Shown: positions 1-9,595, counted from the first letter of the stretch. The stretch is 64,000 nt of DNA from Kitasatospora mediocidica KCTC 9733 (GCF_000744225.1 NZ_JQLN01000004.1:124001-188000); one strand, 5' to 3'. Notes: generated from the letters alone by a model not told the origin. Made by a program: numbers and translations.

Positions 1-669
1 TTGTGCCAGCTCGCCGCCGAGGAGCTGCGGGCGCAGGGGCACGAGGCCAGCTTCGTCGCCGTCCGACTGCCCTACGGCGTTCAGGCCGACGAGCACGACG
101 CGCAGATCGCGCTGGGGTTCATCAAGCCCGACCGGTCGATCGAGGTGAACGTCAAGCCGGGCGCGGACGCCGTCGCCGCCGAGGCGGCACTCAGCCTGCG
201 GGAACTGCTGGGCGAGGCGCCCACGCTGCGGGACTTCGTGCGCGGCAACATCAAGGCCCGTGAACGCATGGTGATCCAGTACGCGATCGCCGGGCAGCTC
301 GGCATGCTCGTCGTGGGCACCGACCACGCGGCCGAGGCGGTGACCGGTTTCTTCACCAAGTACGGCGACGGCGGCGTCGACATCACCCCGCTGACCGGTC
401 TGACCAAGCGTCAGGGTGCCGCTCTGCTGCAGGAGTTGGGCGCACCGGCGAGCACCTGGGAGAAGGTGCCGACCGCCGACCTGGAGGACGACCGGCCCGC
501 GCTGCCCGACGAGGTGGCGCTCGGCCTGACCTACGCCCAGATCGACGACTACCTCGAAGGCGCCGACGTCGCACCGGAGGTGGCGGCGAAGCTGGAGTCG
601 ACCTTCCTCGCGACCCGGCACAAGCGGGTCGTCCCGGTCACCCCGCTCGACGACTGGTGGCGGCGCTGA
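1..669 (+). CDS. nadE: NAD+ synthetase, 5'-truncated by the window edge
   Basis: NAD+ synthetase of the NadE family makes NAD from nicotinate adenine dinucleotide using ATP and ammonia, in the cytoplasm. The 222 visible residues contain the family stretch [20 protein letters not shown] followed by DITPLTGL, and later [12 protein letters not shown], all typical of the C-terminal two thirds of NadE. Bacterial NadE is about 270-275 residues, so about 50 N-terminal residues, including the SGGxDS ATP-binding loop, lie left of the window. The TTG at position 1 is therefore most likely an internal leucine codon and not a start. The stop is followed by a GC-rich hairpin. Confidence 0.93.
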   Translation: MCQLAAEELRAQGHEASFVAVRLPYGVQADEHDAQIALGFIKPDRSIEVNVKPGADAVAAEAALSLRELLGEAPTLRDFVRGNIKARERMVIQYAIAGQLGMLVVGTDHAAEAVTGFFTKYGDGGVDITPLTGLTKRQGAALLQELGAPASTWEKVPTADLEDDRPALPDEVALGLTYAQIDDYLEGADVAPEVAAKLESTFLATRHKRVVPVTPLDDWWRR

Positions 670-684
670 TCCGGAGGTAGGCGC

Positions 685-708
685 GCCCCGGGGTGAAGTC
701 CCCGGGGC
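685..708 (+). terminator. Hairpin after nadE
   Basis: Perfect 9-bp inverted repeat (GCCCCGGGG, 6-nt loop TGAAGT, CCCCGGGGC) 15 bases after the nadE stop. It lies between two converging genes and has no U-tract, as is common in high-GC actinobacteria, so it may serve both strands. Confidence 0.6.
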
Positions 709-735
709 TGGGGCCCGTTCACGCCCGCTGCGGGT

Positions 736-2016
736 TCAGTGGCCGCCGGCCGCGATCACCGCCGTCGGGTCCTGGTACACGGCGTCCAGGGCCAGCAGCG
801 CGCCGCCGCGCGAGGTGCCGGCCAGGCCGAGCTGGGAGAGCACGATCTCGCTGCCGCCGGCGTCGGGGGCCATCACGAGCTCGCGCACCCGGGCGGTCAC
901 CGCGTCGATCAGGTGCTCGCCGAAGTAGGCGAAGTGGCCGCCGAGGACCAGCAGTCGGGGGTTGAGGATGTCCGCCAGCAGGGCCAGCCCCGGGGCCAGG
1001 TGGTCGGCGATCCGGCTGAGCGCCTCCAGGGTGCGGCGATCGCCCGCATGCGCGCGGTTGCGCAGCTCGGCGAGGCGTCGGCCCAGGTCGATCATCGGGT
1101 CGCAGACCATGTCCGCCGGATCGGCGGCGTAGCGCAGCAGGGCGTCGCGTCCCACCGTGGTCTCCCAGCAGCCGCGCCGCCCGCAGGCGCACGGCTCGTC
1201 CGAGGCGACCAGCCGCAGGTGTCCGACCTCGCCCGCGTATCCGCTGGTGCCACGCACGAGTTGGCCGCCGGCGATGATGCCGACGCCGACGCCGGTCTGA
1301 CCAGTGACGTAGACCAGATCGCGCACGTTGTCGGCGGAGGCCAGTACGTATTCGGCCAGTGCGCCGAGCTTGGCGTCGTTCTCCAGGTGCAGTTCCGGGG
1401 TTCCGGGGCCGAGCCGCTCCCGCAGCCCGGCCAGCGCGCGGACCTCCCGCCAGCCGATGTTGGACGCGTACTTGACCACCCCCGCGTCCATGTCCACGGC
1501 GCCGGGGGTGGCCAGGGTGACGCCGACCACCTGACCGCCGGCGCCGCGCACGGCGGCGATGCCGTCGGCGGTCAGGCGGGCCACCGCGTCCAGCGCCGCC
1601 TCGACGCCCACGGCCCGTACGTCCAGGGGCGTGCGCTGCTCGAAGGTGACCTCGCCGCGCAGGTTGAGCGCGAGCAGGCTGATGTAGTCCACGTTGATCT
1701 CGGCGCCCAGGCCGTGGACGCTGCGGCCGTCGACCTCCACCGCCTGACCGGGCCGCCCCACCGCGCCGCGGTCGCGCTCGGCCTCGCCCTCCCGGACCAG
1801 GCCGCCGTCCAGCAGCTCGGCGATCAGGTGGGAGACGGTGGCCTTGGGCAGGCCTGTCTCCTCGGCGATCCTGGCCCGGGAACGCGAGCCGTCGTCGCGC
1901 AGCAGCCGCAGCACAAGGCTCAGATTGGCCCGCCGGGACGCGGACCGGTCCCGCGCGACGGCCGGGCGCGCCATGGCCAGATCGCGCACGCCCGTTCCCT
2001 GCAGCGCCTGCTTCAC
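736..2016 (-). CDS. ROK-family transcriptional repressor
   Basis: A 426-residue ROK protein: an N-terminal winged helix (about residues 20-85, with RIAEETGLPKATVSHLIAEL) fused to a sugar-kinase-like fold. The zinc signature CACGRRGCWE and the GEVGH histidine are intact. ROK regulators of this kind (XylR/NagC type) usually repress sugar uptake genes and release DNA when they bind a sugar. The GTG start at 2014-2016 is preferred because GAGGGG lies 9 bases upstream; an ATG 14 codons further in is an alternative. The gene is divergent from a sugar ABC operon, and a 17-bp palindrome between them is the likely operator. The sugar ligand cannot be read from the sequence. Confidence 0.9.
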   Translation of the reverse strand: MKQALQGTGVRDLAMARPAVARDRSASRRANLSLVLRLLRDDGSRSRARIAEETGLPKATVSHLIAELLDGGLVREGEAERDRGAVGRPGQAVEVDGRSVHGLGAEINVDYISLLALNLRGEVTFEQRTPLDVRAVGVEAALDAVARLTADGIAAVRGAGGQVVGVTLATPGAVDMDAGVVKYASNIGWREVRALAGLRERLGPGTPELHLENDAKLGALAEYVLASADNVRDLVYVTGQTGVGVGIIAGGQLVRGTSGYAGEVGHLRLVASDEPCACGRRGCWETTVGRDALLRYAADPADMVCDPMIDLGRRLAELRNRAHAGDRRTLEALSRIADHLAPGLALLADILNPRLLVLGGHFAYFGEHLIDAVTARVRELVMAPDAGGSEIVLSQLGLAGTSRGGALLALDAVYQDPTAVIAAGGH

Positions 2017-2051
2017 CGGACTGCTCCCCTCGTGTGGATGAACCCAGCCTA

Positions 2052-2080
2052 TTGACTTGGCCGATATTAGTTCAAACAAT
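2052..2080 (+). promoter_or_regulatory. Promoter of the sugar ABC operon
   Basis: TTGACT (2052-2057), a 17-base spacer, and AACAAT (2075-2080, 4 of 6 matches to TATAAT). This is an unusually A/T-rich patch for this DNA, 81 bases before the start of the solute-binding protein gene. Confidence 0.55.
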
Positions 2081-2081
2081 A
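2065..2081. promoter_or_regulatory. Candidate ROK operator
   Basis: Imperfect 17-bp palindrome TATTAGTTCAAACAATA overlapping the -10 box of the ABC operon promoter. Its TTAGTT/AAC-type half-sites resemble known XylR/ROK operators. A second 17-mer with the same ends (TATT-N8-CAATA) lies upstream of the alpha-galactosidase gene at 17431-17447. Binding by the adjacent ROK protein is an inference. Confidence 0.5.
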
Positions 2082-2160
2082 GCCGAACGAATCCGGCTTG
2101 TTCACGCTTCGAGCCTCTTCGATCCCGTGCTCTTCCCCCCACGACCTCCAGGAGACGTCC

Positions 2161-3507
2161 GTGAAGGCAAGAACCCACTCCCTGACCGCCGCGATCGCGG
2201 TCCTCACGGCAGCCACCGTCCTCAGCGGATGCTCCTCCAGCGGATCCGGCGGATCCAGCAGCTTCGGCGGATCCGGTTCGACGGCGTCGTCCGGCTCCGC
2301 CGGCGGCGTGGTGAAGCTGGACTTCTGGGGCTGGGCGCCGGGTTACGACCAGTCGGTGGCGCTGTTCAACAAGACCCACCCGAACATCCAGGTCAGCTTC
2401 GACAAGACCGCCTCCGGCTCCAAGGGCGGTTACACCAAGATGCTCACCGCGGCCAAGGCCGGCAACGCCCCCTGTCTGGGCCAGGTCGGCTACGAGACGC
2501 TGCCCAGCTTCGCCGCCGCCGGCGCTCTGGAGGACGTCAGCAAGTACGCCGGCGCCGCCAAGTCGCAGTTCGCCGACTGGACCTGGAAGCAGGTCACGAT
2601 CGGCGGGCAGACCTACGGCATCCCGGTGGACACCGCCCCGATGGCCCTGATGTACCGCAAGGACCTGTTCGCCAAGTACGGCATCACCACCGCGCCGGTC
2701 ACCTGGGACGAGTACGCGGCCGACGCCGCCAAGGTGCACGCCGCCGACCCCACCGTCTACCTCGGCGACCTCGGCAACGACGCCTACAACTACGCGGGCC
2801 TCGCCTGGCAGGCCGGCGCCGGGTGGTTCGGCACCGCGGGCGACCAGTGGCAGGTGAGCATGGCCAGCGCCGCCAACCAGAAGGTGGCCGGCTTCTGGCA
2901 GGGCCTGCTGGACAAGAAGCTGGTCAAGACCGACCCGAGCTACGACCCCTCGCTCTACAGCGACATGGCGAGTGGCAAGGTGCTCTCCGACGTCAACGCG
3001 GTCTGGGACGCGCCGATCATCGCCAGCAGCGTCAAGGACGGTGCGGGCCAGTGGGCGGTCGCGCCGATGCCGGTCTGGGACGCCGCCAACCCGGTCTACG
3101 GCAACGACGGCGGCTCGGCCACCGCGGTGCTCAAGGGCTGCGGCCACGCCAAGGAGGCCACCGAGTTCGCCACCTGGATGAGCACCGACCCGGACAGTCT
3201 CAGCAACCTGATCAAGGTCACCGGGATCTACCCGGCCGCCACCTCGGGACTGTCCAACCCGGTGCTCTCGGCAGCGGACCCCTTCTACGGCGGCCAGAGC
3301 ATCTTCGACGTGTTCAAGGCGGAGAGCGCGCACATCAGCACCGACTGGCAGTGGGGCCCGACCATGACCCAGACCTCCACCGACCTCGGTGACGGGCTCG
3401 GCCAGGCCGGCACCGGCGGCACCACGCTGCCGAACATGCTCAGCACCGTGCAGACCAAGACGGTGGCCGGCATGAAGCAGCAGGGCCTGAGCGTCTCGGG
3501 CGGCTGA
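2161..3507 (+). CDS. Sugar ABC transporter solute-binding lipoprotein
   Basis: Extracellular family 1 sugar-binding protein (448 aa) that captures a sugar outside the membrane and passes it to the two permeases encoded just downstream. The GTG at 2161 follows CAGGAG and begins a lipoprotein signal peptide ending in LSGC, with Cys24 as the lipidated residue. A Ser/Gly-rich linker follows, then the mature domain starting near KLDFWGWAPGYDQSVALFN. Features typical of the family include PVDTAPMALMYRKDLF and NDGGSATAV. No ATPase gene is present in the operon; in Streptomyces a shared MsiK-type ATPase often powers such importers. The substrate is unknown. Confidence 0.92.
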   Translation: MKARTHSLTAAIAVLTAATVLSGCSSSGSGGSSSFGGSGSTASSGSAGGVVKLDFWGWAPGYDQSVALFNKTHPNIQVSFDKTASGSKGGYTKMLTAAKAGNAPCLGQVGYETLPSFAAAGALEDVSKYAGAAKSQFADWTWKQVTIGGQTYGIPVDTAPMALMYRKDLFAKYGITTAPVTWDEYAADAAKVHAADPTVYLGDLGNDAYNYAGLAWQAGAGWFGTAGDQWQVSMASAANQKVAGFWQGLLDKKLVKTDPSYDPSLYSDMASGKVLSDVNAVWDAPIIASSVKDGAGQWAVAPMPVWDAANPVYGNDGGSATAVLKGCGHAKEATEFATWMSTDPDSLSNLIKVTGIYPAATSGLSNPVLSAADPFYGGQSIFDVFKAESAHISTDWQWGPTMTQTSTDLGDGLGQAGTGGTTLPNMLSTVQTKTVAGMKQQGLSVSGG

Positions 3508-3537
3508 CCCACCGTCAACCGAAAGGCAGTAACCTCC

Positions 3538-4482
3538 ATGACCACCGCTCTGCACGAGCGGGCAGCCGGCCGGACGACGGCCGACGGCGCGCGCCGCACC
3601 GGCCGCCGGCGCGGGCGGCCCGTCGTGCTCTTCCTCGCCCCGTTCCTGCTGCCGTTCGCGGCGCTCTACCTGGCCCCGATCGGCTACACGGTCTACCAGA
3701 GCCTGTTCCGGATGCACCGCTCGGGCCTCGGCCTCACCGCCCCCACCCAGGTGTTCAGCGGACTCTCCAACTACGCGACGGCGCTGGGCGACGCGGACTT
3801 CCGCGGCTCACTGCTGCGGGTCCTGCTGATCGGCGCGGTGCAGGTGCCGCTGATGCTGCTGCTGGCGCTCGGCCTGGCCCTGCTGCTGGACGCCAGATCC
3901 ACGCTCTTCAAGCGGTTCTTCCGGCTGGCCTTCTTCCTGCCGTACGCGCTGCCCGGCGTGGTCGGCGCCATCATGTGGTCCTACCTGGTCGCCCCCGGCC
4001 TGAGCCCGATCAGCGCGGCCGCCCGTCACCTGGGCCTGCACCTCGACCTGACCTCGAACGCCCTGCTGGCGCCGACCATCGGCAACATGCTGACCTGGGG
4101 CTGGACCGGCTACAACATGCTGATCATCTACTCCGCCCTGCAGGCCATCCCGGCCGAACTCAGCGAGGCGGCCACCATGGACGGCTGCTCGGCCTTCGGC
4201 ATCGCCTGGCGGATCAAGGTGCCGCTGGTCCGCCCGGCGCTGGTGCTCACCACGGTCTTCTCGATCATCGGCACCGCCCAGCTCTACAACGAGCCGGCCA
4301 TCCTGCACAACGTCGCCCCCAACCTGCCCAGCACCTACACCCCGATCTACGCGGCCTACGACGCCGTGAACGCCAACAACTTCAACGCCGCCGCCGCCGA
4401 GTCGGTCATCCTCGCGCTGCTCGCCTTCGTCCTGTCCTTCGGTTTCCTCAAGCTGGTCCAGCGCCGTGGAGGTTCCCTGTGA
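3538..4482 (+). CDS. Sugar ABC transporter permease, MalF/UgpA type
   Basis: A 314-residue inner-membrane permease with about six transmembrane helices. The first follows an arginine-rich N-terminus (GRRRGRPVVLFLAPFLLP). The cytoplasmic EAA loop that contacts the ATPase is present near residue 215 (EAATMDGCSAFGIAWRIKVP). It starts 30 bases after the binding-protein stop and overlaps the next permease by four bases, so the three genes are cotranscribed and probably translationally coupled. Known family role: import of oligosaccharides, disaccharides or monosaccharides. Confidence 0.92.
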   Translation: MTTALHERAAGRTTADGARRTGRRRGRPVVLFLAPFLLPFAALYLAPIGYTVYQSLFRMHRSGLGLTAPTQVFSGLSNYATALGDADFRGSLLRVLLIGAVQVPLMLLLALGLALLLDARSTLFKRFFRLAFFLPYALPGVVGAIMWSYLVAPGLSPISAAARHLGLHLDLTSNALLAPTIGNMLTWGWTGYNMLIIYSALQAIPAELSEAATMDGCSAFGIAWRIKVPLVRPALVLTTVFSIIGTAQLYNEPAILHNVAPNLPSTYTPIYAAYDAVNANNFNAAAAESVILALLAFVLSFGFLKLVQRRGGSL

Positions 4483-5339
4483 GCGCCGCCCCGCGTCAGT
4501 CGGCGGGACCGGCCCGCTGGCTGGTCCTCGGCGTCCTCCTGGTCGCCTCGGTGTACTTCCTGGCCCCGGTCTGGTGGTTGCTGGTCTCCTCGACCAAGAC
4601 CAACGCGGACCTGTTCAGCGGCAACGGATTCTGGTTCGCCCGCTTCGCGCTCTTCGACAACGTCCAGCAGGTCTTCGCCCAACAGGGCGGCATCTACTGG
4701 CAGTGGCTCGCCAACAGCGCGCTCTACGCCGTCGGCGGCGCGGCCGTCAGCACCCTGATCGCCGCGCTGGCCGGCTACACCCTGGCCAAGTACCGCTTCC
4801 GGGGACGGGAGTTGACGTTCAACTCGGTCCTCGCGGCGGTACTGGTGCCGCAGCCGCTGCTCGCCGTCCCGCTCTACCTGATGTTCTCCCAGATCCACCT
4901 GGTCAACACCTACTGGGCGGTGCTGCTGCCCAGCATGGTCAGCCCGTTCGGGGTCTACCTGGCCCGGATCTACGCCGGGGCCTCGGTCCCCGACGAGGTC
5001 ATCGAGGCCGGACGGATCGACGGCGCCGGCGAGTTCCGGATCTTCGCGACCATCGCACTGCGGGTGATGTCCCCGGCGCTGGTGACCATCTTCCTCTTCC
5101 AGTTCGTCGCGATCTGGACCAACTACCTGCTGCCGGTGCTGATGCTGGCCAACGACCACCTGCAACCGGTCACCGTCGGCATCGTCGGCTGGCAGGCCCA
5201 GCGCGGGATCGGCCCCAGCGCCGTGCCGTTCAACATCGTGATCACCGCGGCCGCGATCTCCGCGATCCCGCTGGTCGTCCTCTTCCTGTCCCTGCAACGC
5301 TTCTGGCGCTCCGGTCTGACCGCCGGCAGCACCAAGTGA
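4479..5339 (+). CDS. Sugar ABC transporter permease, MalG/UgpE type
   Basis: Second permease half (286 aa) with about six membrane helices. The first, VLGVLLVASVYFLAPVWW, is followed by the STKTNADLF stretch typical of MalG-like permeases. The EAA loop appears as EAGRIDGAGEFRIFATIAL. The GTG start at 4479 overlaps the previous stop in a GTGA arrangement, preceded by GGAGG, which indicates coupled translation. It pairs with the upstream permease to form the membrane channel of the importer. Confidence 0.92.
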   Translation: MSAAPRQSAGPARWLVLGVLLVASVYFLAPVWWLLVSSTKTNADLFSGNGFWFARFALFDNVQQVFAQQGGIYWQWLANSALYAVGGAAVSTLIAALAGYTLAKYRFRGRELTFNSVLAAVLVPQPLLAVPLYLMFSQIHLVNTYWAVLLPSMVSPFGVYLARIYAGASVPDEVIEAGRIDGAGEFRIFATIALRVMSPALVTIFLFQFVAIWTNYLLPVLMLANDHLQPVTVGIVGWQAQRGIGPSAVPFNIVITAAAISAIPLVVLFLSLQRFWRSGLTAGSTK

Positions 5340-5350
5340 GGAGGCCCCTC

Positions 5351-7330
5351 GTGCCCGCGAGGTACCACCTGCGCTTCCAGCTCCACCCCACCCCGGAGGC
5401 CGCCCAACACGCCAAGGAGCTGGCCAAGTTCTGCGGCGAGGCCGGCATCGACGAGGTGGTGCTGCTGCTCGGCGCCGAGGAGCTCTACACCGGCCACCCG
5501 ACCGGCGCGGCCGAGGATCTGCTCTTCGAGACCGCGGCGACCGCGACCACGGTCCTGCGCGAGGCGGGCATCGGGGTCAGCCTCAACCCGTGGGTCACCG
5601 CCGGCCACGCCGACCGCGGCCGCGTCGACCGGCTCGGCTTCGCCCCCATGGTCGACCCCGAGGGCACCGCCGCCGTGGCCCAGGCCTCCTTCGCCTGCCC
5701 GCGCTGGCGCGGCTGGCTCGCCGCCCATTACGCCCGCTACGCCACCCTGGACCTGCGGGTCCTCTGGCTGGAGGACGACTTCCGCTACCACAACCACGCC
5801 CCGCTGCACTGGGGTGGCGGCTTCGAGCCACTGATGCTGGAGCGGTTCGCGGCGGTCGTCGGAAGACCGGTCACCCGGGAGCGGCTGGTGACCGCCGTCA
5901 CCTCCCCGGGGGAACCCCACCCGTGGCGCGAGCTGCTGCAACAGGTCTGGCGCACAGCCCAGTTGGAGACCGCAGCACTGGTGGCGGCGGCAGTCGGCGC
6001 GCAGTCCGGCGGACGCGTCCAGCTCGGCCTGATGAGCTCCGAACTGGGCGTCCACTCGGTGGAGGGCCGTGACTGGCCGGCCCTGTTCGAGGCGCTCAGC
6101 ATCGACGGCCGGGTCGCCCACCGCCCGCACTTCGCCCGTTACGGCGACGCCCCCGGACGTGAACTCAGCTTCTCCGTCTGGATGCTGGAGGCTCAACGGG
6201 CGCTGCGACCGGCGCATGCCACGAGCGAACCCGAGATCGAGAACTGGCCGCACACCGCCTGGTCCAAGTCCGACACGCAGACCTGGTCCGAACTGGTCGC
6301 TGCCCAACTCGCCGGATCCGACGCGATGTTCCTCAACGTCCACCCCATGCAGTCCGGGCGCGCCCAGCGCTTCCCGCGGATCGCCGACCTGCTGCGCCGC
6401 TCGCGCCCCGCCCTCGACTGGGTCGCCGAACGCCAACCGCGATCACCGCGCACCCACGGGGTCGGCCTACCGGTACCCCCGCAGGCGGCCGCGCATGTGC
6501 GCACCCGCACCGGAGGTGAGCTCGCCGAACTCGCCGTCGACGCCGGCCCCGCGGCCGATCTCCTGCTGCGCTACGGCGTCCCGGTCACCGCCGGCCCGGC
6601 CCCCGTGCAGGCGGTATTCGGCCAACTCGCCTGGTCCTTCGAGGACTCCGAGATCGAAGAGATGCTGTCGGGCGGGCTGCTGCTGGACGGCACGGCCGCC
6701 GAGGTGCTCACCCGGCGGGGCTTCGGCCACCTGCTCGGCCTGCGCGCCTGCGGCCTCGTCGAGCGCGAGGCCGCCGGCCTCGGCGGCCCGTACGCGCTCG
6801 AACACGTGGCGCGGGAGGACGCGTACCTGAGCGTCAACGTCCAGCCGGCGCTGGCCCTGCTCTCCCTCGCTCCACAGGCCGAGCCCTGGACCAGCATTCT
6901 GACGTCAAGTCAGCAGTACTGGGGGCCGGGCAGGTTCGTGTTCGCCAACGAACTCGGCGGCCGTGTCGCGGTGCTGGCCGCGACCGCGCCCGAGCTGCTG
7001 CCGTACGACGACGACGGCCAGCGCCTGCTGCACGCCATGGTCCGGTTCCTGGAGGGCGACCGGCCCACCCTGCCGCTGGTGAGCGGCGGCCCCCACCTGA
7101 TCCCGCACCTCTCCCACTCCGAGCGCGGCTGGCTCCTCGCCGTGGCCAACGGCAGCGCCGACCCGGCCCGGCCGCGGATCGCGCTGCCGACCGCCCCCAC
7201 GGCCCCCGGCGCCACCCTGCTGGCCCCGCTCGCCCCACCGACCTCGGTCCGCGTCACCGAGCACCACCGCGGGCTGAGCCTCGACCAGGACCTGCCGCAC
7301 CGCGGCTGGCTGGTCGTGGACTGGCACTGA
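5351..7330 (+). CDS. Uncharacterised glycoside-hydrolase-like protein in a sugar ABC operon
   Basis: A 659-residue protein without a signal peptide, so it is presumably cytoplasmic. It starts with GTG 11 bases after the permease stop, preceded by GAGG. The N-terminal part reads like a (beta/alpha)8 barrel, with acidic clusters typical of glycoside hydrolases (LRVLWLEDDFRYHNHAPLHW near residue 140). The part around residue 435 (FGQLAWSFEDSEIEEMLSGG, then LLLDGTA) resembles the middle domain of GH42-like enzymes. I cannot assign a GH family. Its place in the operon suggests it hydrolyses the sugar imported by the transporter. Active-site residues are not established; the paired Glu/Asp of WLEDDF are candidates. 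Confidence 0.6.
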   Translation: MPARYHLRFQLHPTPEAAQHAKELAKFCGEAGIDEVVLLLGAEELYTGHPTGAAEDLLFETAATATTVLREAGIGVSLNPWVTAGHADRGRVDRLGFAPMVDPEGTAAVAQASFACPRWRGWLAAHYARYATLDLRVLWLEDDFRYHNHAPLHWGGGFEPLMLERFAAVVGRPVTRERLVTAVTSPGEPHPWRELLQQVWRTAQLETAALVAAAVGAQSGGRVQLGLMSSELGVHSVEGRDWPALFEALSIDGRVAHRPHFARYGDAPGRELSFSVWMLEAQRALRPAHATSEPEIENWPHTAWSKSDTQTWSELVAAQLAGSDAMFLNVHPMQSGRAQRFPRIADLLRRSRPALDWVAERQPRSPRTHGVGLPVPPQAAAHVRTRTGGELAELAVDAGPAADLLLRYGVPVTAGPAPVQAVFGQLAWSFEDSEIEEMLSGGLLLDGTAAEVLTRRGFGHLLGLRACGLVEREAAGLGGPYALEHVAREDAYLSVNVQPALALLSLAPQAEPWTSILTSSQQYWGPGRFVFANELGGRVAVLAATAPELLPYDDDGQRLLHAMVRFLEGDRPTLPLVSGGPHLIPHLSHSERGWLLAVANGSADPARPRIALPTAPTAPGATLLAPLAPPTSVRVTEHHRGLSLDQDLPHRGWLVVDWH

Positions 7331-7382
7331 CTCCACCGTGAACCCCCACGGCGGTGTGCGTTCCGCACAGCAAGGAGCATCC

Positions 7383-9590
7383 GTGTTTCCCACGTTTCCC
7401 CCACCCCGCGGCGCCCTGGTCGCGATCCTCGCCAGCGCGGCCCTGAGCCTGACCGGCCTGGCCGCCGGCCCGGCGGCCGCCACCCCCGCCGCCGTGCCCA
7501 CCAGCGGCTACGGCGTCACCGTCGGCACCCCCGTCCCGTTCGGCCAGATCTCCGACAGTCCGGCCGCGCCCTTCACCGACAAGGACGGCAGCTTCCACTA
7601 CCAGGAGTCCGACGCCCTCTACGGCGCCACCGACAACCGTTCCTGGAGCTTCTACAGCGGCAGCGACTTCGACTCCGCGACAGCCGACAACGCCCTGGAC
7701 AACGCGGTCAACCCCGCCAACGCCAACGACAAGAACAACGACACCACCTGGCGCTGCAACAACAGTCCCACCGGCCTGACCGCGAGCTACTCCGTCGGCA
7801 ACACCAGCTACGCCCAGAAGAACTACTGCGACCTGGTCGGTACCTGGGTCGACCCCGACACCGGCGACTGGTACGGCCTGGTACACAACGAGTTCACCCC
7901 CTCGCCGTTCAACGACGGCCTGCACTACGACGCCATCGACTACGCGGTCTCCACCGACCAGGGCCACACCTGGACCATCAAGGACCACGCCATCACCTCG
8001 CCGTACAGCACCCAGCGCGGCGACACCGGCCAGTTCCCCGGCCAGACCTACTCCTACGGCGACGGCGACCAGCGGCTGTACGTGGACACCGCCTCCGGCT
8101 ACTTCTACGTCTTCTACGGCTCCCGCGTCATCGACAAGAGCGGCGGCTGGAAGGCCTTCTACGAGCACGCGGCACGCGCGCCGATCGCCTCGAAGATGGC
8201 TCCCGGCTCCTGGCAGAAGTGGTACAACGGCGCCTGGTCCCAGCCCGGTCAGGGCGGCCTGGAGAGCAACATGGTGCCGGTCGACTCCTCCCACCCCACC
8301 GGCTACACCCCGGCCTCGGCCGAGTACAACCCGGCCACCGCCGGGACCGCCGAACAGCAGATCGCGGCGGGCCAGATGCCGCCCACCTCACCGCTGTTCG
8401 TCATGGACGTCAGCTACGACGCCTACCTGGGCCTGTACATCGGCGAGCCGCAGGGGGTCGACCAGAGCGGATCGGCGCCGCAGCATTTCTACGCCACGGC
8501 CGACCTCTCCACCCAGAAGTGGTTCGCGCTCGGCGACACCGGCGGCTACCACACCGCCTCCTGGTACCGATGGTTCCTGGACGGCGCCAGCCGGACGAAC
8601 AACACGGTCGTCGGCAAGACCTTCCGCTCGTACTGCGCGTGGTCCTGCTCGAACGGCTCCAACGGCGAGTACACCGATATCACGCTCAGCTCCCCGAGCC
8701 CGGCCGCGCCGGTGGACACCGGCAAGACCTATCGGATCGGCAACGCGGACGGCAGGGTGCTGGCCCAGTCCCAGGGCGGCTCGGCGGCCACCTCGCTGGC
8801 CTCGGCCACCGGCTCCGCGCTGCAGTCGTGGAGCTTCGCGGCCGACGGGGACGGCTCCTACCGGATCGTCAACTCGGCCACCGGGCAGCTGCTAGGAGTC
8901 GACTCGACCACCCAGGCCGGCCGCGCCTGGGGCGCCAAACCCACGGTCACCGCGGACAGTTCCTCGGTCGGCCAGCAGTGGTTCGTGATCCCCGGCACGG
9001 CCGGCGGATTCCATCTGGTCAACCGCTACAGCGGCCTGGTGCTCGGGCTCTCGTCCGACAGCAGCCGCGCGGCCGAGACCACACCCACCCGCAGCTGGAC
9101 CAACACCACCGGCAACGCGGTCGGCGGCGCCCGTACCGCGGGCGAACAGACCCTGACGTTCACCGTGACCGGCACCGGCGTCAGCCTCAACGGCACCCAC
9201 ACGCTGACCACCTCGGGCAAGGCGCTGGACGACCCCAACCACTCCACCAGCGCCGGCACCCAGTTGGTCACCTGGAGCCCCAACGGCGGCGCCAACCAGA
9301 ACTGGGTCCTCACCCAGCAGTCCGACGGCTCCTACCAGATCACCAACGGCCAGTCGAACCTGTGCATGGACGTCAGCGGCGGCTCCACCACAGCCGGCGC
9401 CCAGGTGATCCAGTGGACCTGCACCGGCAACGCCAACCAGCGCTGGACGGTGACCGCGGTCAACGGCGGCTACACCATCGCCTCCCGCAGCAGCGGCCTC
9501 CTGCTGACCACCGCCACCGGCTCGGACGGCTCGCTGGTCACCCAGCAGGCCGACACCGGCTCGGCGTTGCAACACTGGACGGTCAACTGA
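7383..9590 (+). CDS. Secreted protein with beta-propeller-like domain and C-terminal RICIN lectin domains
   Basis: A 735-residue exported protein. The GTG at 7383 follows AAGGAG and opens a Sec signal peptide (hydrophobic core LVAILASAALSLTGLAAG, then AAATPA). The next 430 residues are rich in Trp/Tyr/Asp strands (WSFYSGSDF, GTWVDPDTGDWYGLVHNEF, VSTDQGHTWTIKDH, FVMDVSYDAYLGLYIGEPQG) that look like a beta-propeller sugar hydrolase fold, family not identified. Two C-terminal beta-trefoil lectin (RICIN) regions carry QxW-type repeats (LQSWSF, QQWFV, NQNWVL, NQRWTV, LQHWTV). It lies 52 bases downstream of the sugar operon, so it may attack the polymer that supplies the imported sugar. Confidence 0.75.
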   Translation: MFPTFPPPRGALVAILASAALSLTGLAAGPAAATPAAVPTSGYGVTVGTPVPFGQISDSPAAPFTDKDGSFHYQESDALYGATDNRSWSFYSGSDFDSATADNALDNAVNPANANDKNNDTTWRCNNSPTGLTASYSVGNTSYAQKNYCDLVGTWVDPDTGDWYGLVHNEFTPSPFNDGLHYDAIDYAVSTDQGHTWTIKDHAITSPYSTQRGDTGQFPGQTYSYGDGDQRLYVDTASGYFYVFYGSRVIDKSGGWKAFYEHAARAPIASKMAPGSWQKWYNGAWSQPGQGGLESNMVPVDSSHPTGYTPASAEYNPATAGTAEQQIAAGQMPPTSPLFVMDVSYDAYLGLYIGEPQGVDQSGSAPQHFYATADLSTQKWFALGDTGGYHTASWYRWFLDGASRTNNTVVGKTFRSYCAWSCSNGSNGEYTDITLSSPSPAAPVDTGKTYRIGNADGRVLAQSQGGSAATSLASATGSALQSWSFAADGDGSYRIVNSATGQLLGVDSTTQAGRAWGAKPTVTADSSSVGQQWFVIPGTAGGFHLVNRYSGLVLGLSSDSSRAAETTPTRSWTNTTGNAVGGARTAGEQTLTFTVTGTGVSLNGTHTLTTSGKALDDPNHSTSAGTQLVTWSPNGGANQNWVLTQQSDGSYQITNGQSNLCMDVSGGSTTAGAQVIQWTCTGNANQRWTVTAVNGGYTIASRSSGLLLTTATGSDGSLVTQQADTGSALQHWTVN

Positions 9591-9595
9591 GCTGA

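Noticed and set aside
2017-3717. Upstream extension of the ROK frame to 993 codons
   Set aside because: It runs antisense through the binding-protein gene; the ROK domain begins only near 2016, where a ribosome binding site lies.
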